The notes: generated by a model from the sequence alone, not told the origin. 8,062 bases of DNA from an uncultured Aeromonadales bacterium (GCA_902796095.1 CADBNP010000064.1:1-8062); one strand, 5' to 3'; numbered from the stretch's first letter, positions 1 to 5,900 are shown. Numbers and translations: made by a program.

Positions 1-85
1 AGCCATGAACGAGCAGCTTCGCTTCGCTATTCGTGAAGGCGGTCATACTGTAGGTGCCGGTGTTGTAGCCAAGATCATCGAGTAA
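1..85 (+). CDS. tuf: Elongation factor Tu, C-terminal end only (partial)
   Basis: The window opens inside this gene. Reading from base 2, the last 27 residues are visible; they include REGGHTVGAGVVAKIIE, the highly conserved final strand of EF-Tu domain III. EF-Tu is the cytoplasmic GTPase that delivers aminoacyl-tRNA to the ribosome; the nucleotide-binding domain lies upstream of the window. The gene ends with two consecutive TAA codons (83-88) and is followed at once by hairpins, one of them a likely terminator. Its position immediately before secE corresponds to tufB in E. coli. Many gammaproteobacteria carry a second tuf copy next to fusA, which cannot be judged here. Identification is certain; which copy this is remains inference from position. 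Confidence 0.96.
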   Translation, partial: AMNEQLRFAIREGGHTVGAGVVAKIIE

Positions 86-86
86 T

Positions 87-133
87 AACAGTTTTTCAGA
101 AACTGTTCACTGGGGGGCTTATGCTCCCCTTTT
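87..133 (+). terminator. Intrinsic terminator after tuf (two hairpins)
   Basis: Two hairpins follow the tuf stop. The first has a perfect 8-bp stem, AACAGTTT (87-94) with AAACTGTT (100-107). The second pairs GGGGGGC (112-118) with GCTCCCC (123-129), including one G-U pair, around a TTAT loop, and is followed by TTTT (130-133). The second hairpin plus U-run has the form of a Rho-independent terminator. The U-run is short, so some readthrough into secE is possible. Confidence 0.72.
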
Positions 134-222
134 GCTTACTAAAGTGTTTGTGTGTTCACGGATAAAAAAGAAGGTACAAACGTTTTTGCGACCTTTGTGA
201 CTTTGATATGGGAAAGTTTCCT

Positions 223-251
223 TTTTTTGTGACGTGCGCTTATGTTAAAAT
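223..251 (+). promoter_or_regulatory. Probable sigma70 promoter for secE-nusG
   Basis: TAAAAT (246-251) matches the -10 consensus at five of six bases. It is preceded by TG one base upstream (243-244), which makes an extended -10 element. The -35 position is only a T-run (about 223-228), which is poor, but extended -10 promoters can tolerate that. Transcription would begin near 258 and give a leader of about 225 bases. It lies downstream of the tuf terminator, where a promoter for secE is expected. Confidence 0.5.
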
Positions 252-257
252 ATAGCG

Positions 258-484
258 TCTCAGTTTTCAGGTGCTTTTTTGAAGAATTTTATTCTGAAGA
301 CAGCCGGTTCAGACATGAGTGTTCCGATTTTTTCTGTAAGTCAGTGATTCGTTTTTTTCATCGGTGGCTTATGCTGTCGGTCTGTTCAGCAGAGGACTGA
401 ACCCAGATTAGATCCAGGATTGTTTGGTTTGCCTGCCGTGGCGAGGTGAACCGTTGTTTATATTTAAGATAAAGTTTTTTTAAA
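258..484 (+). other. Long untranslated leader of secE, no gene seen
   Basis: Together with 134-222 this forms a gap of roughly 350 bases between the tuf terminator and secE. I see no convincing reading frame and no tRNA cloverleaf; a tRNA-Trp gene, common next to secE in other bacteria, is absent. The clearest structure is a stem-loop at 381-407: TCTGTTCAG (381-389) with CTGAAC (397-402) and CAGA (404-407), around a 7-base loop, with a single bulged base. Several T-runs occur (276-280, 329-333, 352-358, 475-481). No recognised riboswitch was found. Confidence 0.5.
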
Positions 485-943
485 ATGGAAAAAACAGAAA
501 AAAACAAGAAAGCCGATACCAAGGCAAAAAATACAGGTGCTGTTTCCAACAGCAGCAAGGCTAAGACAGAGGCTGCAAGGGGGACAACTCCTCTTGATTA
601 TGTTCTGTGGACGGTTTTTGTTCTCGGATTGTGCGGTGCTGTAGGACTGAACTACTATTTTACACAGCCTGAATCTGCACAGCCTGTAACCATCAGACTT
701 CCTTTTGTAATCGGATGTATCGTTGTTGCCGCGATCTGTGCTCTCTGCACAACGCTTGGACGTCGTCTGATTAAGTTTGCCCGTGCTTCACGCGGTGAAC
801 TGAGAAAGGTTACCTGGCCTACAAAGGATGAAACAGTAAAATCGACTGTAGGTGTTGCCGTAGTGGCAGTGGTTGTCGCATTCCTTCTTTGGGTTTTCGA
901 CGTTATTATCGGTTTTCTTGTAAGTTTCATTACTAATGTGTAA
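485..943 (+). CDS. secE: Preprotein translocase subunit SecE
   Basis: SecE is the small essential subunit that clamps SecY in the inner-membrane SecYEG channel for protein export. The 152-residue product has a charged lysine-rich N-terminus (1-33), two hydrophobic segments (about 37-59 and 70-92), the conserved amphipathic motif FARASRGELRKVTWPTKDE (98-116) and a final membrane segment (about 119-151). Three segments is the E. coli-like layout; many other bacteria have only the last one. It is about 25 residues longer than E. coli SecE as I recall it, all in the N-terminal tail. The ATG has only a weak upstream purine stretch (466-474) as ribosome binding site. It is followed by nusG after 10 bases, the usual secE-nusG pair. 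Confidence 0.96.
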   Translation: MEKTEKNKKADTKAKNTGAVSNSSKAKTEAARGTTPLDYVLWTVFVLGLCGAVGLNYYFTQPESAQPVTIRLPFVIGCIVVAAICALCTTLGRRLIKFARASRGELRKVTWPTKDETVKSTVGVAVVAVVVAFLLWVFDVIIGFLVSFITNV

Positions 944-946
944 GGG
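942..946 (+). promoter_or_regulatory. Ribosome binding site deciding the nusG start
   Basis: AAGGG overlaps the secE stop codon and lies 7 bases before the ATG at 954. An in-frame ATG at 936 would start upstream of this site and overlap secE, with no good site of its own. This favours 954 as the true nusG start. Confidence 0.75.
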
Positions 947-953
947 TTCGGAT

Positions 954-1514
954 ATGTCAGACGAGAATCAGGATAATCAGAATAACATGAAGTGGTTTGT
1001 AGTTCAGACATCCACCGGTTATGAAACCAGAGTTCAGAAAACTCTTCTCGAACAGATAAGACGCAGCGACTGTGCAGATCGTTTCGGTGAAGTGATTGTT
1101 CCGACTGAAGAGATTGTTGATGTCAAAAACGGCAAGAGAAGGAAGAGTGAGCGCAAATTCTTCCCTGGCTACGTCCTAATCCATATGGTTATGGATGATG
1201 AAACATGGCATCTTGTTAAGGATACAAACCATGTGCAGGGCTTTTTAGGATGCAGCAAGGATAAACCTAGTCCTCTTTCAGATGCCGAGGCTGCCAAGAT
1301 TCTCGATGACATCAATCCGGATACAGCTAATCCTAAGCCAAAGACCAGTTACGAGGTTGGTGAGCAGATCAGAGTATGTTCAGGTCCGTTCAAGGAATAC
1401 ACCGGTATTATCGAGAAGGTTGACTATGATAAGAATGCCGTTACTGTTGCGGTTTCCATCTTTGGTCGTCCTACTCCTGTCGATCTTGAATTTTCTCAGA
1501 TTGAAAAGTGCTGA
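954..1514 (+). CDS. nusG: Transcription termination/antitermination factor NusG
   Basis: NusG binds RNA polymerase through its N-terminal domain. Its C-terminal KOW domain contacts Rho or ribosomal protein S10, linking transcription to termination or translation. From the 954 start it has 186 residues, near the E. coli length of 181. The NGN domain runs from KWFVVQTSTGYETRV (13-27) through GEVIVPTEEIVDVKNGKRRKSERKFFPGYV (45-74, key residues only conserved as a block). The KOW domain is about 133-185, with GPFKEYTG (144-151) and SIFGRPTPVDLEFSQIEK. An upstream ATG at 936 would add MCKGSD, but the Shine-Dalgarno site fits 954 better. It is co-transcribed with secE and followed by a strong terminator. 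Confidence 0.97.
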   Translation: MSDENQDNQNNMKWFVVQTSTGYETRVQKTLLEQIRRSDCADRFGEVIVPTEEIVDVKNGKRRKSERKFFPGYVLIHMVMDDETWHLVKDTNHVQGFLGCSKDKPSPLSDAEAAKILDDINPDTANPKPKTSYEVGEQIRVCSGPFKEYTGIIEKVDYDKNAVTVAVSIFGRPTPVDLEFSQIEKC

Positions 1515-1575
1515 GTTTAGTTTAGCATTCTGAAGTTTCTGCAGAACGTGAGAAGATGCGATTGTACAGAAACAG

Positions 1576-1603
1576 TCCTCCCTATTTGCGGAGGATTTTT
1601 TTT
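1576..1603 (+). terminator. Intrinsic terminator of secE-nusG
   Basis: TCCTCC (1576-1581) pairs perfectly with GGAGGA (1590-1595) around an 8-base loop and is followed by eight T (1596-1603). It lies 61 bases after the nusG stop. This is a textbook Rho-independent terminator and closes the secE-nusG unit before the convergent gene. Confidence 0.92.
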
Positions 1604-1652
1604 ACCTTGTTTCAGAGTGCGATTGCAGGGAGCAGAATCGCCGATTTAAGCA

Positions 1653-1715
1653 GTCTACTGAGCGGCTCAGACGAGAGTAAAGACGGCATCATGAATGTTG
1701 TTCGTAATGCCGTCT
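1653..1715. repeat. Two unassigned inverted repeats between convergent terminators
   Basis: CTGAGC-G-GCTCAG (1658-1670) is a 13-base near-perfect dyad inside a possible larger pairing of GTCT (1653-1656) with AGAC (1669-1672). Eleven bases further on, AGACGGCAT (1681-1689) and ATGCCGTCT (1707-1715) form a perfect 9-bp stem around a 17-base loop. Neither is followed by a good U-run on either strand; on the minus strand the second is followed by TTTA only. Possible roles are a backup terminator for the peptidase gene, a small RNA end or a protein-binding dyad. None is established. Confidence 0.55.
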
Positions 1716-1755
1716 GCTGTTATCTTCTGTGAATTCTGAACTGGATCAGTCCGCT

Positions 1756-1790
1756 AAAAAACTGCCGGGCTGAACTGCATTTCCCGGCAG
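1756..1790 (-). terminator. Intrinsic terminator of the M18 aminopeptidase gene
   Basis: CTGCCGGG (1762-1769) and CCCGGCAG (1783-1790) form a perfect 8-bp GC-rich stem with a 13-base loop. On the minus strand the stem is followed by six T (the A-run at 1756-1761). It begins 16 bases after the peptidase stop codon, so its assignment to that gene is clear. Confidence 0.88.
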
Positions 1791-1806
1791 AATTCAGGTT
1801 TGACGT

Positions 1807-3204
1807 CTATTGGTAGAATGCTTTTACAGCCTTGTACAGATTGTACAGATCCGCTTTGGAGGCAAGCTCAAAAGGCGAGTGCATGGACAGGATAGGAACC
1901 CCGAGATCTACAACGTTTATATCGGCATGAGCCACGAAAAGAGCTACTGTTCCGCCTCCTCCCGCATCAACTGCACCTATTTCACCTGTCTGCCACAGAA
2001 CATTGGCGTCATCGAAGATCCTGGTTACCACAGCCAGGGTTTCGGCACTTGCGTCATTACTTCCTGATTTACCTCTTGCACCCGTGTATTTGGTAAGTAC
2101 GCATCCCTTGTTTATGTGGCAGCTGTTCTGCTCATCAAATACAGACGGATAGTTCGGATCATAAGCGGCTCCCACATCTGTGGAAAGAGCATAGGTGTTT
2201 CTGAGAGTTCTGTTAATTTCCGCACCTGTTGCTCTGCACAGATCTTGAATAAAGTGCAGAGTGAAATCTGAGTTCATGCCTGTATTGCCGTAGGATCCTA
2301 TTTCTTCCTTGTCGGCAAATACTGTTACTGTGGTTTTTACCGGTTTTTCTTTTTCAAGCTCGGCACGAAGTGAAGCATATGCACAGACTCTGTCATCCTG
2401 ACCGTATGCACCGACAAGAGCCTGATCCAGTCCTACATCCCGTGCCTGATATGCCGGTACCAGAGTCAGCTCTGCAGTCAGGAAATCCTTTTCTGTCAGA
2501 TTGTATCTGCGGTTAATCAGATCAAGAAATTTCAGTTTAATCATGTTTTTCTCGTCGGAATCCGCATCAAACGGTGTTGTTGCGGCAATGGCATTTAGTT
2601 CCTCCCCCTTAATGCCGTCCTTTAGTTTCTTTTCATTCTGTTCGGCACCGAGGTGGGGCAGCAGATCTGTTATGTACAGGACAGGATCTTCAGGATTTTC
2701 ACCTATGCAGACGTTAATAACAGAGCCATCTTTTCTGGCAACCACACCGTGAAGAGCAAGTGGTACGGTTACCCACTGATACTTTCTGATCCCTCCGTAA
2801 TAGTGGGTTTTCAGATAGGCAACATCCGATTTTTCGAAAAGAGGAAAAGGCTTAAGATCAAGCCGCGGTGAATCCACGTGGGATACTGTCATGCGGATAC
2901 CGTCTTCCACAGGATCTGTGCCAATGGTTGCCAGGATTAGAGCCTTGTCCCTGTTTACAAAAAATATGCGATCGCCCGGTTTTAAAATGCTCTCAGGATC
3001 GAACGGTACATAGCCTGCCTCTTTACAAGCACTTACTGCAAACTGTACAAATTCTCTTTCGGTTTTTGTCTGATTGAGAAATGTCTTGTAGTCACCGGCA
3101 AAAGCAGAAATTCTGTCAAGCTCGTCATCATCTGTTTTTGCATATGCATGAGGAAATTTCCAGGTGAGTTCCTCCATGCGTTTTTTTGTCTGTTCATTTT
3201 CCAT
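1807..3204 (-). CDS. M18-family aspartyl-type metalloaminopeptidase (ApeA-like)
   Basis: M18 enzymes are cytosolic, usually multimeric zinc peptidases that remove N-terminal residues, often acidic ones, from peptides. The 465-residue product keeps all family metal and catalytic positions: H109 and D111 in SHVDSPRLDLKP, D270/D271 in YGQDDRVCAYAS, the Glu pair E300-E301 in DKEEIGSYGNTG, D343 in STDVGAAYDP and H442 in SMHSPFELASKAD. GGGGT (415-419) is also typical. Length and these motifs resemble the ApeA type I associate with Clostridia, Borrelia and Thermotoga more than the roughly 430-residue ApeB type; this is from memory, not a search. There is no signal peptide. It lies antisense between nusG and rplK with its own promoter and terminator, so it is a single-gene unit. 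The start has a modest GAG-type ribosome site about 8 bases upstream. No frameshift or missing residue is seen. Exact substrate preference cannot be read. Confidence 0.93.
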   Translation of the reverse strand: MENEQTKKRMEELTWKFPHAYAKTDDDELDRISAFAGDYKTFLNQTKTEREFVQFAVSACKEAGYVPFDPESILKPGDRIFFVNRDKALILATIGTDPVEDGIRMTVSHVDSPRLDLKPFPLFEKSDVAYLKTHYYGGIRKYQWVTVPLALHGVVARKDGSVINVCIGENPEDPVLYITDLLPHLGAEQNEKKLKDGIKGEELNAIAATTPFDADSDEKNMIKLKFLDLINRRYNLTEKDFLTAELTLVPAYQARDVGLDQALVGAYGQDDRVCAYASLRAELEKEKPVKTTVTVFADKEEIGSYGNTGMNSDFTLHFIQDLCRATGAEINRTLRNTYALSTDVGAAYDPNYPSVFDEQNSCHINKGCVLTKYTGARGKSGSNDASAETLAVVTRIFDDANVLWQTGEIGAVDAGGGGTVALFVAHADINVVDLGVPILSMHSPFELASKADLYNLYKAVKAFYQ

Positions 3205-3266
3205 TGCTTTGTCTCACTTTAAGTCTCTGAAGAATAACTTCATGTTTACGTTTAACTGTTTTACAT

Positions 3267-3295
3267 ATTATAACCACTGGGCGTATTTTCGGTTG
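3267..3295 (-). promoter_or_regulatory. Probable promoter of the M18 aminopeptidase gene
   Basis: On the minus strand TATAAT, a perfect -10 box, occupies 3267-3272, about 63 bases before the start codon. The -35 region is weak: TTCAAC at a 19-base spacing is the best I see. Transcription would start near 3260, giving a leader of about 55 bases. Confidence 0.55.
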
Positions 3296-3445
3296 AATTT
3301 ACCTGTCTCTGCCAAAAAAGATTTGATTTATCTTAACAGTACCGAATGACACTCCGTACATTTAATCATCAGAGGAGAATTGTTTTAACCCCTTGTTTTT
3401 TCTGTATCTCAAATTTTGAATCAAGTCCTGTTTAAAGTATTTACA

Positions 3446-3494
3446 AAAATATGAAAATTTGATAGTTGTAACGCTTTAAATAAATTTGTATAAT
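3446..3494 (+). promoter_or_regulatory. Strong promoter of the rplKAJL-rpoB operon with A/T-rich upstream element
   Basis: TTGTAA (3466-3471) and a perfect TATAAT (3489-3494) are separated by exactly 17 bases. The stretch 3446-3464 upstream is A/T-rich with A and T tracts in the -40 to -60 zone, as in UP elements that bind the RNA polymerase alpha subunit at ribosomal promoters. Transcription would begin near 3501, about 105 bases before rplK. The bases between this and the divergent peptidase promoter (3296-3445) are A/T-rich and show no gene or clear site. Confidence 0.85.
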
Positions 3495-3502
3495 ATATCG
3501 CC

Positions 3503-3522
3503 CTGTTGCTTTTTTGCGGCAG
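3503..3522 (+). promoter_or_regulatory. 5'-terminal hairpin of the rplK leader
   Basis: CTGTTGC (3503-3509) pairs with GCGGCAG (3516-3522), seven pairs including two G-U, around a loop of six T. It would sit at the very 5' end of the transcript if initiation is near 3501. It could protect the message from 5'-end decay; no function is shown. Confidence 0.5.
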
Positions 3523-3541
3523 GTATCTTTTATTTTTAACA

Positions 3542-3588
3542 GGGGAGCCGGAGACGGGAATCTTTTTTCCCTGAGGCGTTATCACCCT
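3542..3588 (+). promoter_or_regulatory. Likely ribosomal protein L1 binding site in the rplK leader
   Basis: In E. coli, L1 represses translation of its own L11-L1 operon by binding the leader just upstream of rplK. Here GGG (3543-3545) can pair with CCC (3585-3587) and GCC (3547-3549) with GGC (3575-3577), leaving an asymmetric internal loop with A on one side and GTTATCA (3578-3584) on the other. An upper hairpin GGGAA (3556-3560) with TTCCC (3567-3571) caps it. GAGGCGTTATCACCC (3573-3587) matches my memory of the corresponding part of the E. coli leader. The ribosome site AGGAAA (3595-3600) follows closely, so binding could block initiation. The function is inferred by homology. Confidence 0.68.
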
Positions 3589-3605
3589 AAACACAGGAAA
3601 TAATA

Positions 3606-4034
3606 ATGGCTAAAAAAGTCCAAGCTTATATCAAGCTTCAGGTAAAGGCCGGTATGGCCAATCCTTCACCACCTGTTGGTCCAGCTCTTGGTCAGCACGG
3701 TGTTAATATCATGGAATTCTGTAAGGCATTTAACGCTAAGACCGACAAACTCGAAAAAGGTTCACCGGTTCCAGTAGTTATTACCGTTTACAGTGACCGT
3801 TCATTTACCTTTATAACCAAGACCCCTCCTGCAACCTTCCTTATCAAGAAGGCTGCCAAGATTGAACACGGTTCAGCAAATGCGCTTACCACCAAGGTTG
3901 GCAAGGTAACACGTGCCCAGCTTGAAGAAATTGCCAAGCTGAAGGAGCCGGACATGACCGGAGCAGATGTGGACGCTAATGTACGCACACTGGCCGGAAG
4001 TGCACGTTCTATGGGTATAGTGGTAGAGGAGTAA
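3606..4034 (+). CDS. rplK: 50S ribosomal protein L11
   Basis: L11 binds 23S rRNA in the GTPase-associated centre at the base of the stalk. It helps elongation and release factors and is needed for RelA activation. The 142-residue length is exactly that of the family. The N-terminal domain shows KVQAYIKLQVKAGMANPSPP and then VGPALGQHGVNIMEFCKAFN (about 24-43), the proline-rich face where thiostrepton binds. The C-terminal rRNA-binding domain ends TLAGSARSMGIVVE. The ATG is preceded by AGGAAA. First gene of the operon; rplA follows after 5 bases, and the rplA ribosome site lies inside the end of this gene, suggesting translational coupling. Confidence 0.98.
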   Translation: MAKKVQAYIKLQVKAGMANPSPPVGPALGQHGVNIMEFCKAFNAKTDKLEKGSPVPVVITVYSDRSFTFITKTPPATFLIKKAAKIEHGSANALTTKVGKVTRAQLEEIAKLKEPDMTGADVDANVRTLAGSARSMGIVVEE

Positions 4035-4039
4035 AGAAA

Positions 4040-4762
4040 ATGGCAAAGATTTCAAAGCGCATGAAGGCAATCAGGAGCGCTGTTGATTGCAAGAAGCTTT
4101 ATACCCCTACCGAAGCTTTTGAGGTTTTCAAGAAGCTCGTTGCTGACGCAAGCACCAATGTTAAATTTGTTCAGAGCGTTGACGTTGATATCAATCTGGG
4201 TATTGATGTTCGCAAATCTGATCAGAATGTGAGAGGTGCAATCGTTCTTCCTAACGGTACCGGCAGAACTGTAAGAGTTGCCGTATTTACACAGGGTGAC
4301 AATGCTGAAAAGGCAAAGGCAGCCGGTGCTGATCTGGTAGGAATGGATGAGCTTGCAAAGGAAGTCAAGGCAGGCAATCTGAACTTCGACACTGTTATCG
4401 CATCTCCTGATGCCATGAGAGTAGTTGGTCAGTTAGGTCAGATCCTCGGTCCAAGAGGTCTGATGCCGAATCCTAAGGACGGAACAGTAACTCCTGATAT
4501 CGAGGCTGCCGTCAAGAAGGCCAAGGCAGGTCAGGTTCGCTATCGTAACGACAAGTGCGGTATCGTTCACACCACCCTGGGCAAGGTTGATTTCGAACCT
4601 GTCAAGCTCAAGGAAAATCTTGAGGCTCTGGTTGCTACAATCAAGAAGCAGAAGCCTGCAAGTGCCAAGGGCACCTTCATCAAGAAGATCTGCGTATCCA
4701 CCACAATGGGTCCTGGTCTGACTCTTGATCTCAATACTATTGAGGACAAGGCCGGTGCCTAA
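4040..4762 (+). CDS. rplA: 50S ribosomal protein L1
   Basis: L1 forms the mobile L1 stalk at the ribosomal E site and helps release deacylated tRNA. In E. coli it is also the translational repressor of its own operon. The 240-residue product is six residues longer than the E. coli protein. The signature GPRGLMPNPK is at 137-146, followed by DGTVTPDIEAAVKKAKAGQ, with DKCGIVHTTLGKVDF and the C-terminal STTMGPGLTLDLN (220-232). The ribosome site GAGGAG (4026-4031) lies in the last codons of rplK, 8 bases before the ATG. The L1-type site in the rplK leader is the expected target of its feedback. Confidence 0.98.
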   Translation: MAKISKRMKAIRSAVDCKKLYTPTEAFEVFKKLVADASTNVKFVQSVDVDINLGIDVRKSDQNVRGAIVLPNGTGRTVRVAVFTQGDNAEKAKAAGADLVGMDELAKEVKAGNLNFDTVIASPDAMRVVGQLGQILGPRGLMPNPKDGTVTPDIEAAVKKAKAGQVRYRNDKCGIVHTTLGKVDFEPVKLKENLEALVATIKKQKPASAKGTFIKKICVSTTMGPGLTLDLNTIEDKAGA

Positions 4763-4967
4763 AGTTTTTTTGCGGGTGTTTTCTCAAAAACATCCGTTTG
4801 GTTGGGAGTTTGTCTCCTGTCCAAGACCGTAGGGGAGCAATCTTAAAAATCCTACGTAGACGGTCAAACACCAGCTGAAAGTTATCTTTCTTCTGGATTT
4901 TGTTACCGATGGACCCGAAAGGGTGTAATTAACGCCGGTCATTCCGGCTTTTAATGGAGTATAGCCA
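4763..4967 (+). promoter_or_regulatory. L10-type leader, binding site for the L10-L12 complex
   Basis: This 205-base gap holds the conserved ribosomal L10 leader. The core pairs GACCG (4825-4829) with CGGTC (4861-4865) and TAGG (4830-4833) with CCTA (4851-4854), leaving the one-sided bulge CGTAGA (4855-4860), a kink-turn-like arrangement; CCAAGACCGTAGG and CCTACGTAGACGGT are hallmark stretches of this leader. Other stems are 4773-4796 (ten pairs, one G-U), CCAG/CTGG with GAAAG/CTTTC (4871-4896), and ACCC-GAAA-GGGT (4913-4924), a GNRA tetraloop. In E. coli, L10 bound to L12 represses rplJL translation through this element. The ribosome site TGGAG (4955-4959) lies 8 bases before rplJ. I see no separate rplJ promoter. 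Confidence 0.85.
4934..4952 (+). terminator. Terminator-like hairpin at the end of the L10 leader
   Basis: GCCGG (4934-4938) and CCGGC (4944-4948) form a perfect 5-bp stem with a 5-base loop, followed by TTTT (4949-4952), directly before the rplJ ribosome site. It may be only a structural part of the leader that controls access to the ribosome site. The stem and U-run are short for a terminator, so attenuation is a speculative reading. Confidence 0.35.
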
Positions 4968-5474
4968 ATGGCTTTAAATCTCGAAGACAAACAAGCGATT
5001 GTTTCAGAGGTGAGCGAAGCTGCCAAAGGCGCACTGTCTGCAGTCGTAGCCGATTCACGCGGCGTAGAGTCTGTAAAGATGGATGCTTTACGTAAGATGG
5101 GTCGTGAAGCAGGTGTTTATATGCGTGTTGTACGCAACACTCTTCTTGCAAGAGCTGTTGAAGGCACCCAGTTTGAATGCCTCAAAGATGTTTTCACCGG
5201 TCCTACCATTATTGCTTTTTCTAACGAACATCCTGGTGCTGCTGCACGTATTTTCAAGGAATTCGCCAAGAAAGAGGATAAGTTCAGCGTAAAGGGTTGT
5301 GCGTTCGAAGGTGAGTTTATCCCTGCTGAGCAGCTTGATCGTTTAGCTACATTGCCAACTCTCGAAGAGGCTCTGGCCCAGTTGATGATGACAATGAAGG
5401 AAGCTGCCGCCGGCAAGCTGGTACGCACCCTTGCTGCTGTTGCCGATCAGAAGGGCGAACAGCCTGCTGCTTAA
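4968..5474 (+). CDS. rplJ: 50S ribosomal protein L10
   Basis: L10 anchors the L7/L12 stalk to 23S rRNA. With L12 bound it also acts as translational repressor at the leader upstream. The 168-residue product (E. coli 165) begins MALNLEDKQAIVSEVSE. The rRNA-binding N-terminal domain includes GALSAVVADSRGV (21-33) and REAGVYMRVVRNTLL (46-60). ECLKDVFTGPT and EHPGAAARIFKEFA follow. The C-terminal helix TLEEALAQLMMTMKEAAAGK (131-150), continuing to about 162, is the scaffold for L12 dimers. The ATG at 4968 has TGGAG 8 bases upstream. rplL follows after 52 A/T-rich bases. Confidence 0.98.
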   Translation: MALNLEDKQAIVSEVSEAAKGALSAVVADSRGVESVKMDALRKMGREAGVYMRVVRNTLLARAVEGTQFECLKDVFTGPTIIAFSNEHPGAAARIFKEFAKKEDKFSVKGCAFEGEFIPAEQLDRLATLPTLEEALAQLMMTMKEAAAGKLVRTLAAVADQKGEQPAA

Positions 5475-5526
5475 TGCAATTAGTGTTTGTTTATAAAATT
5501 TATTTATTTTTAAGGTATAGAAGAAA

Positions 5527-5895
5527 ATGGCTTTAACTAAAGAAGAAATTATCGAAGCAGTTGCCTCCATGTCTGTTATGGAAGTTACCGAGCTGGTAAA
5601 GGCAATGGAAGAGAAGTTTGGCGTATCTGCTGCTGCCGCTGTTGTTGCAGGTCCAGCTGCCGCCGGCGAAGCTGCTGAAGAAAAGACTGAATTCAATGTA
5701 GTTCTCAAGAACGTAGGTGCCAACAAGATTGCTGTTATCAAGGCAGTTCGTGCAGCTACCGGTCTTGGCCTTAAGGAAGCTAAGGATCTCGTTGAGGCAG
5801 CTCCATCCAAGGTTAAGGAAGACCTTCCTAAGGCTGATGCTGAGGCTCTTAAGAAGTCTCTCGAAGAAGCCGGTGCAGAAGTTGAGCTTCAGTAA
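5527..5895 (+). CDS. rplL: 50S ribosomal protein L7/L12
   Basis: L7/L12 is the multicopy stalk protein that recruits and stimulates translational GTPases such as EF-Tu and EF-G. The 122-residue protein has the dimerising N-terminal helices (about 1-33), an Ala-rich flexible hinge (about 34-53) and the globular C-terminal domain, with VGANKIAVIKAVRAATGLGL (63-82) and KEAKDLVEAAPSKVKEDL (83-100), the factor-contacting helices. The ribosome site is AAGG (5512-5515), 11 bases from the ATG, or the purine run nearer the start; the A/T-rich unstructured spacer 5475-5526 probably helps the high translation rate this gene needs. No separate promoter is convincing in that spacer. Confidence 0.98.
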   Translation: MALTKEEIIEAVASMSVMEVTELVKAMEEKFGVSAAAAVVAGPAAAGEAAEEKTEFNVVLKNVGANKIAVIKAVRAATGLGLKEAKDLVEAAPSKVKEDLPKADAEALKKSLEEAGAEVELQ

Positions 5896-5900
5896 TTTTT

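Noticed and set aside
211..228. GGAAAGTTTCC followed by seven T as a terminator
   Set aside because: The dyad leaves at most a 4-bp stem with a 3-base loop, too weak, and it sits within the predicted secE promoter region.
320..470. Possible tRNA-Trp gene between tuf and secE
   Set aside because: No acceptor stem pairing, T-arm GTTCGA-type sequence or anticodon arm could be assembled.
936..953. Upstream in-frame ATG for nusG adding MCKGSD
   Set aside because: It overlaps the secE stop and lacks a ribosome site; AAGGG at 942-946 is correctly spaced for 954, and NusG proteins do not usually carry this extension.
655..1011. Minus-strand open frame of 118 codons opposite secE/nusG
   Set aside because: It is fully antisense to two certain genes and its translation shows no domain or plausible start.
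1554..1640. Short direct repeat GCGATTG near 1559 and 1620
   Set aside because: Seven bases shared with diverged flanks is expected by chance; no spacing pattern or further copies were seen.
2501..3077. Plus-strand open frames opposite the aminopeptidase gene
   Set aside because: They are low-complexity or cysteine/serine-rich antisense translations with no start signals; the minus-strand gene has all its catalytic residues.
3370..3392. Shine-Dalgarno-like AGAGGAGA followed by TTG
   Set aside because: The frame closes after two codons (TTG TTT TAA), so there is no gene.
5475..5526. TATAAA-like box before rplL as a promoter
   Set aside because: No -35 element at suitable spacing; A/T-richness is better explained as an unstructured translation initiation region.
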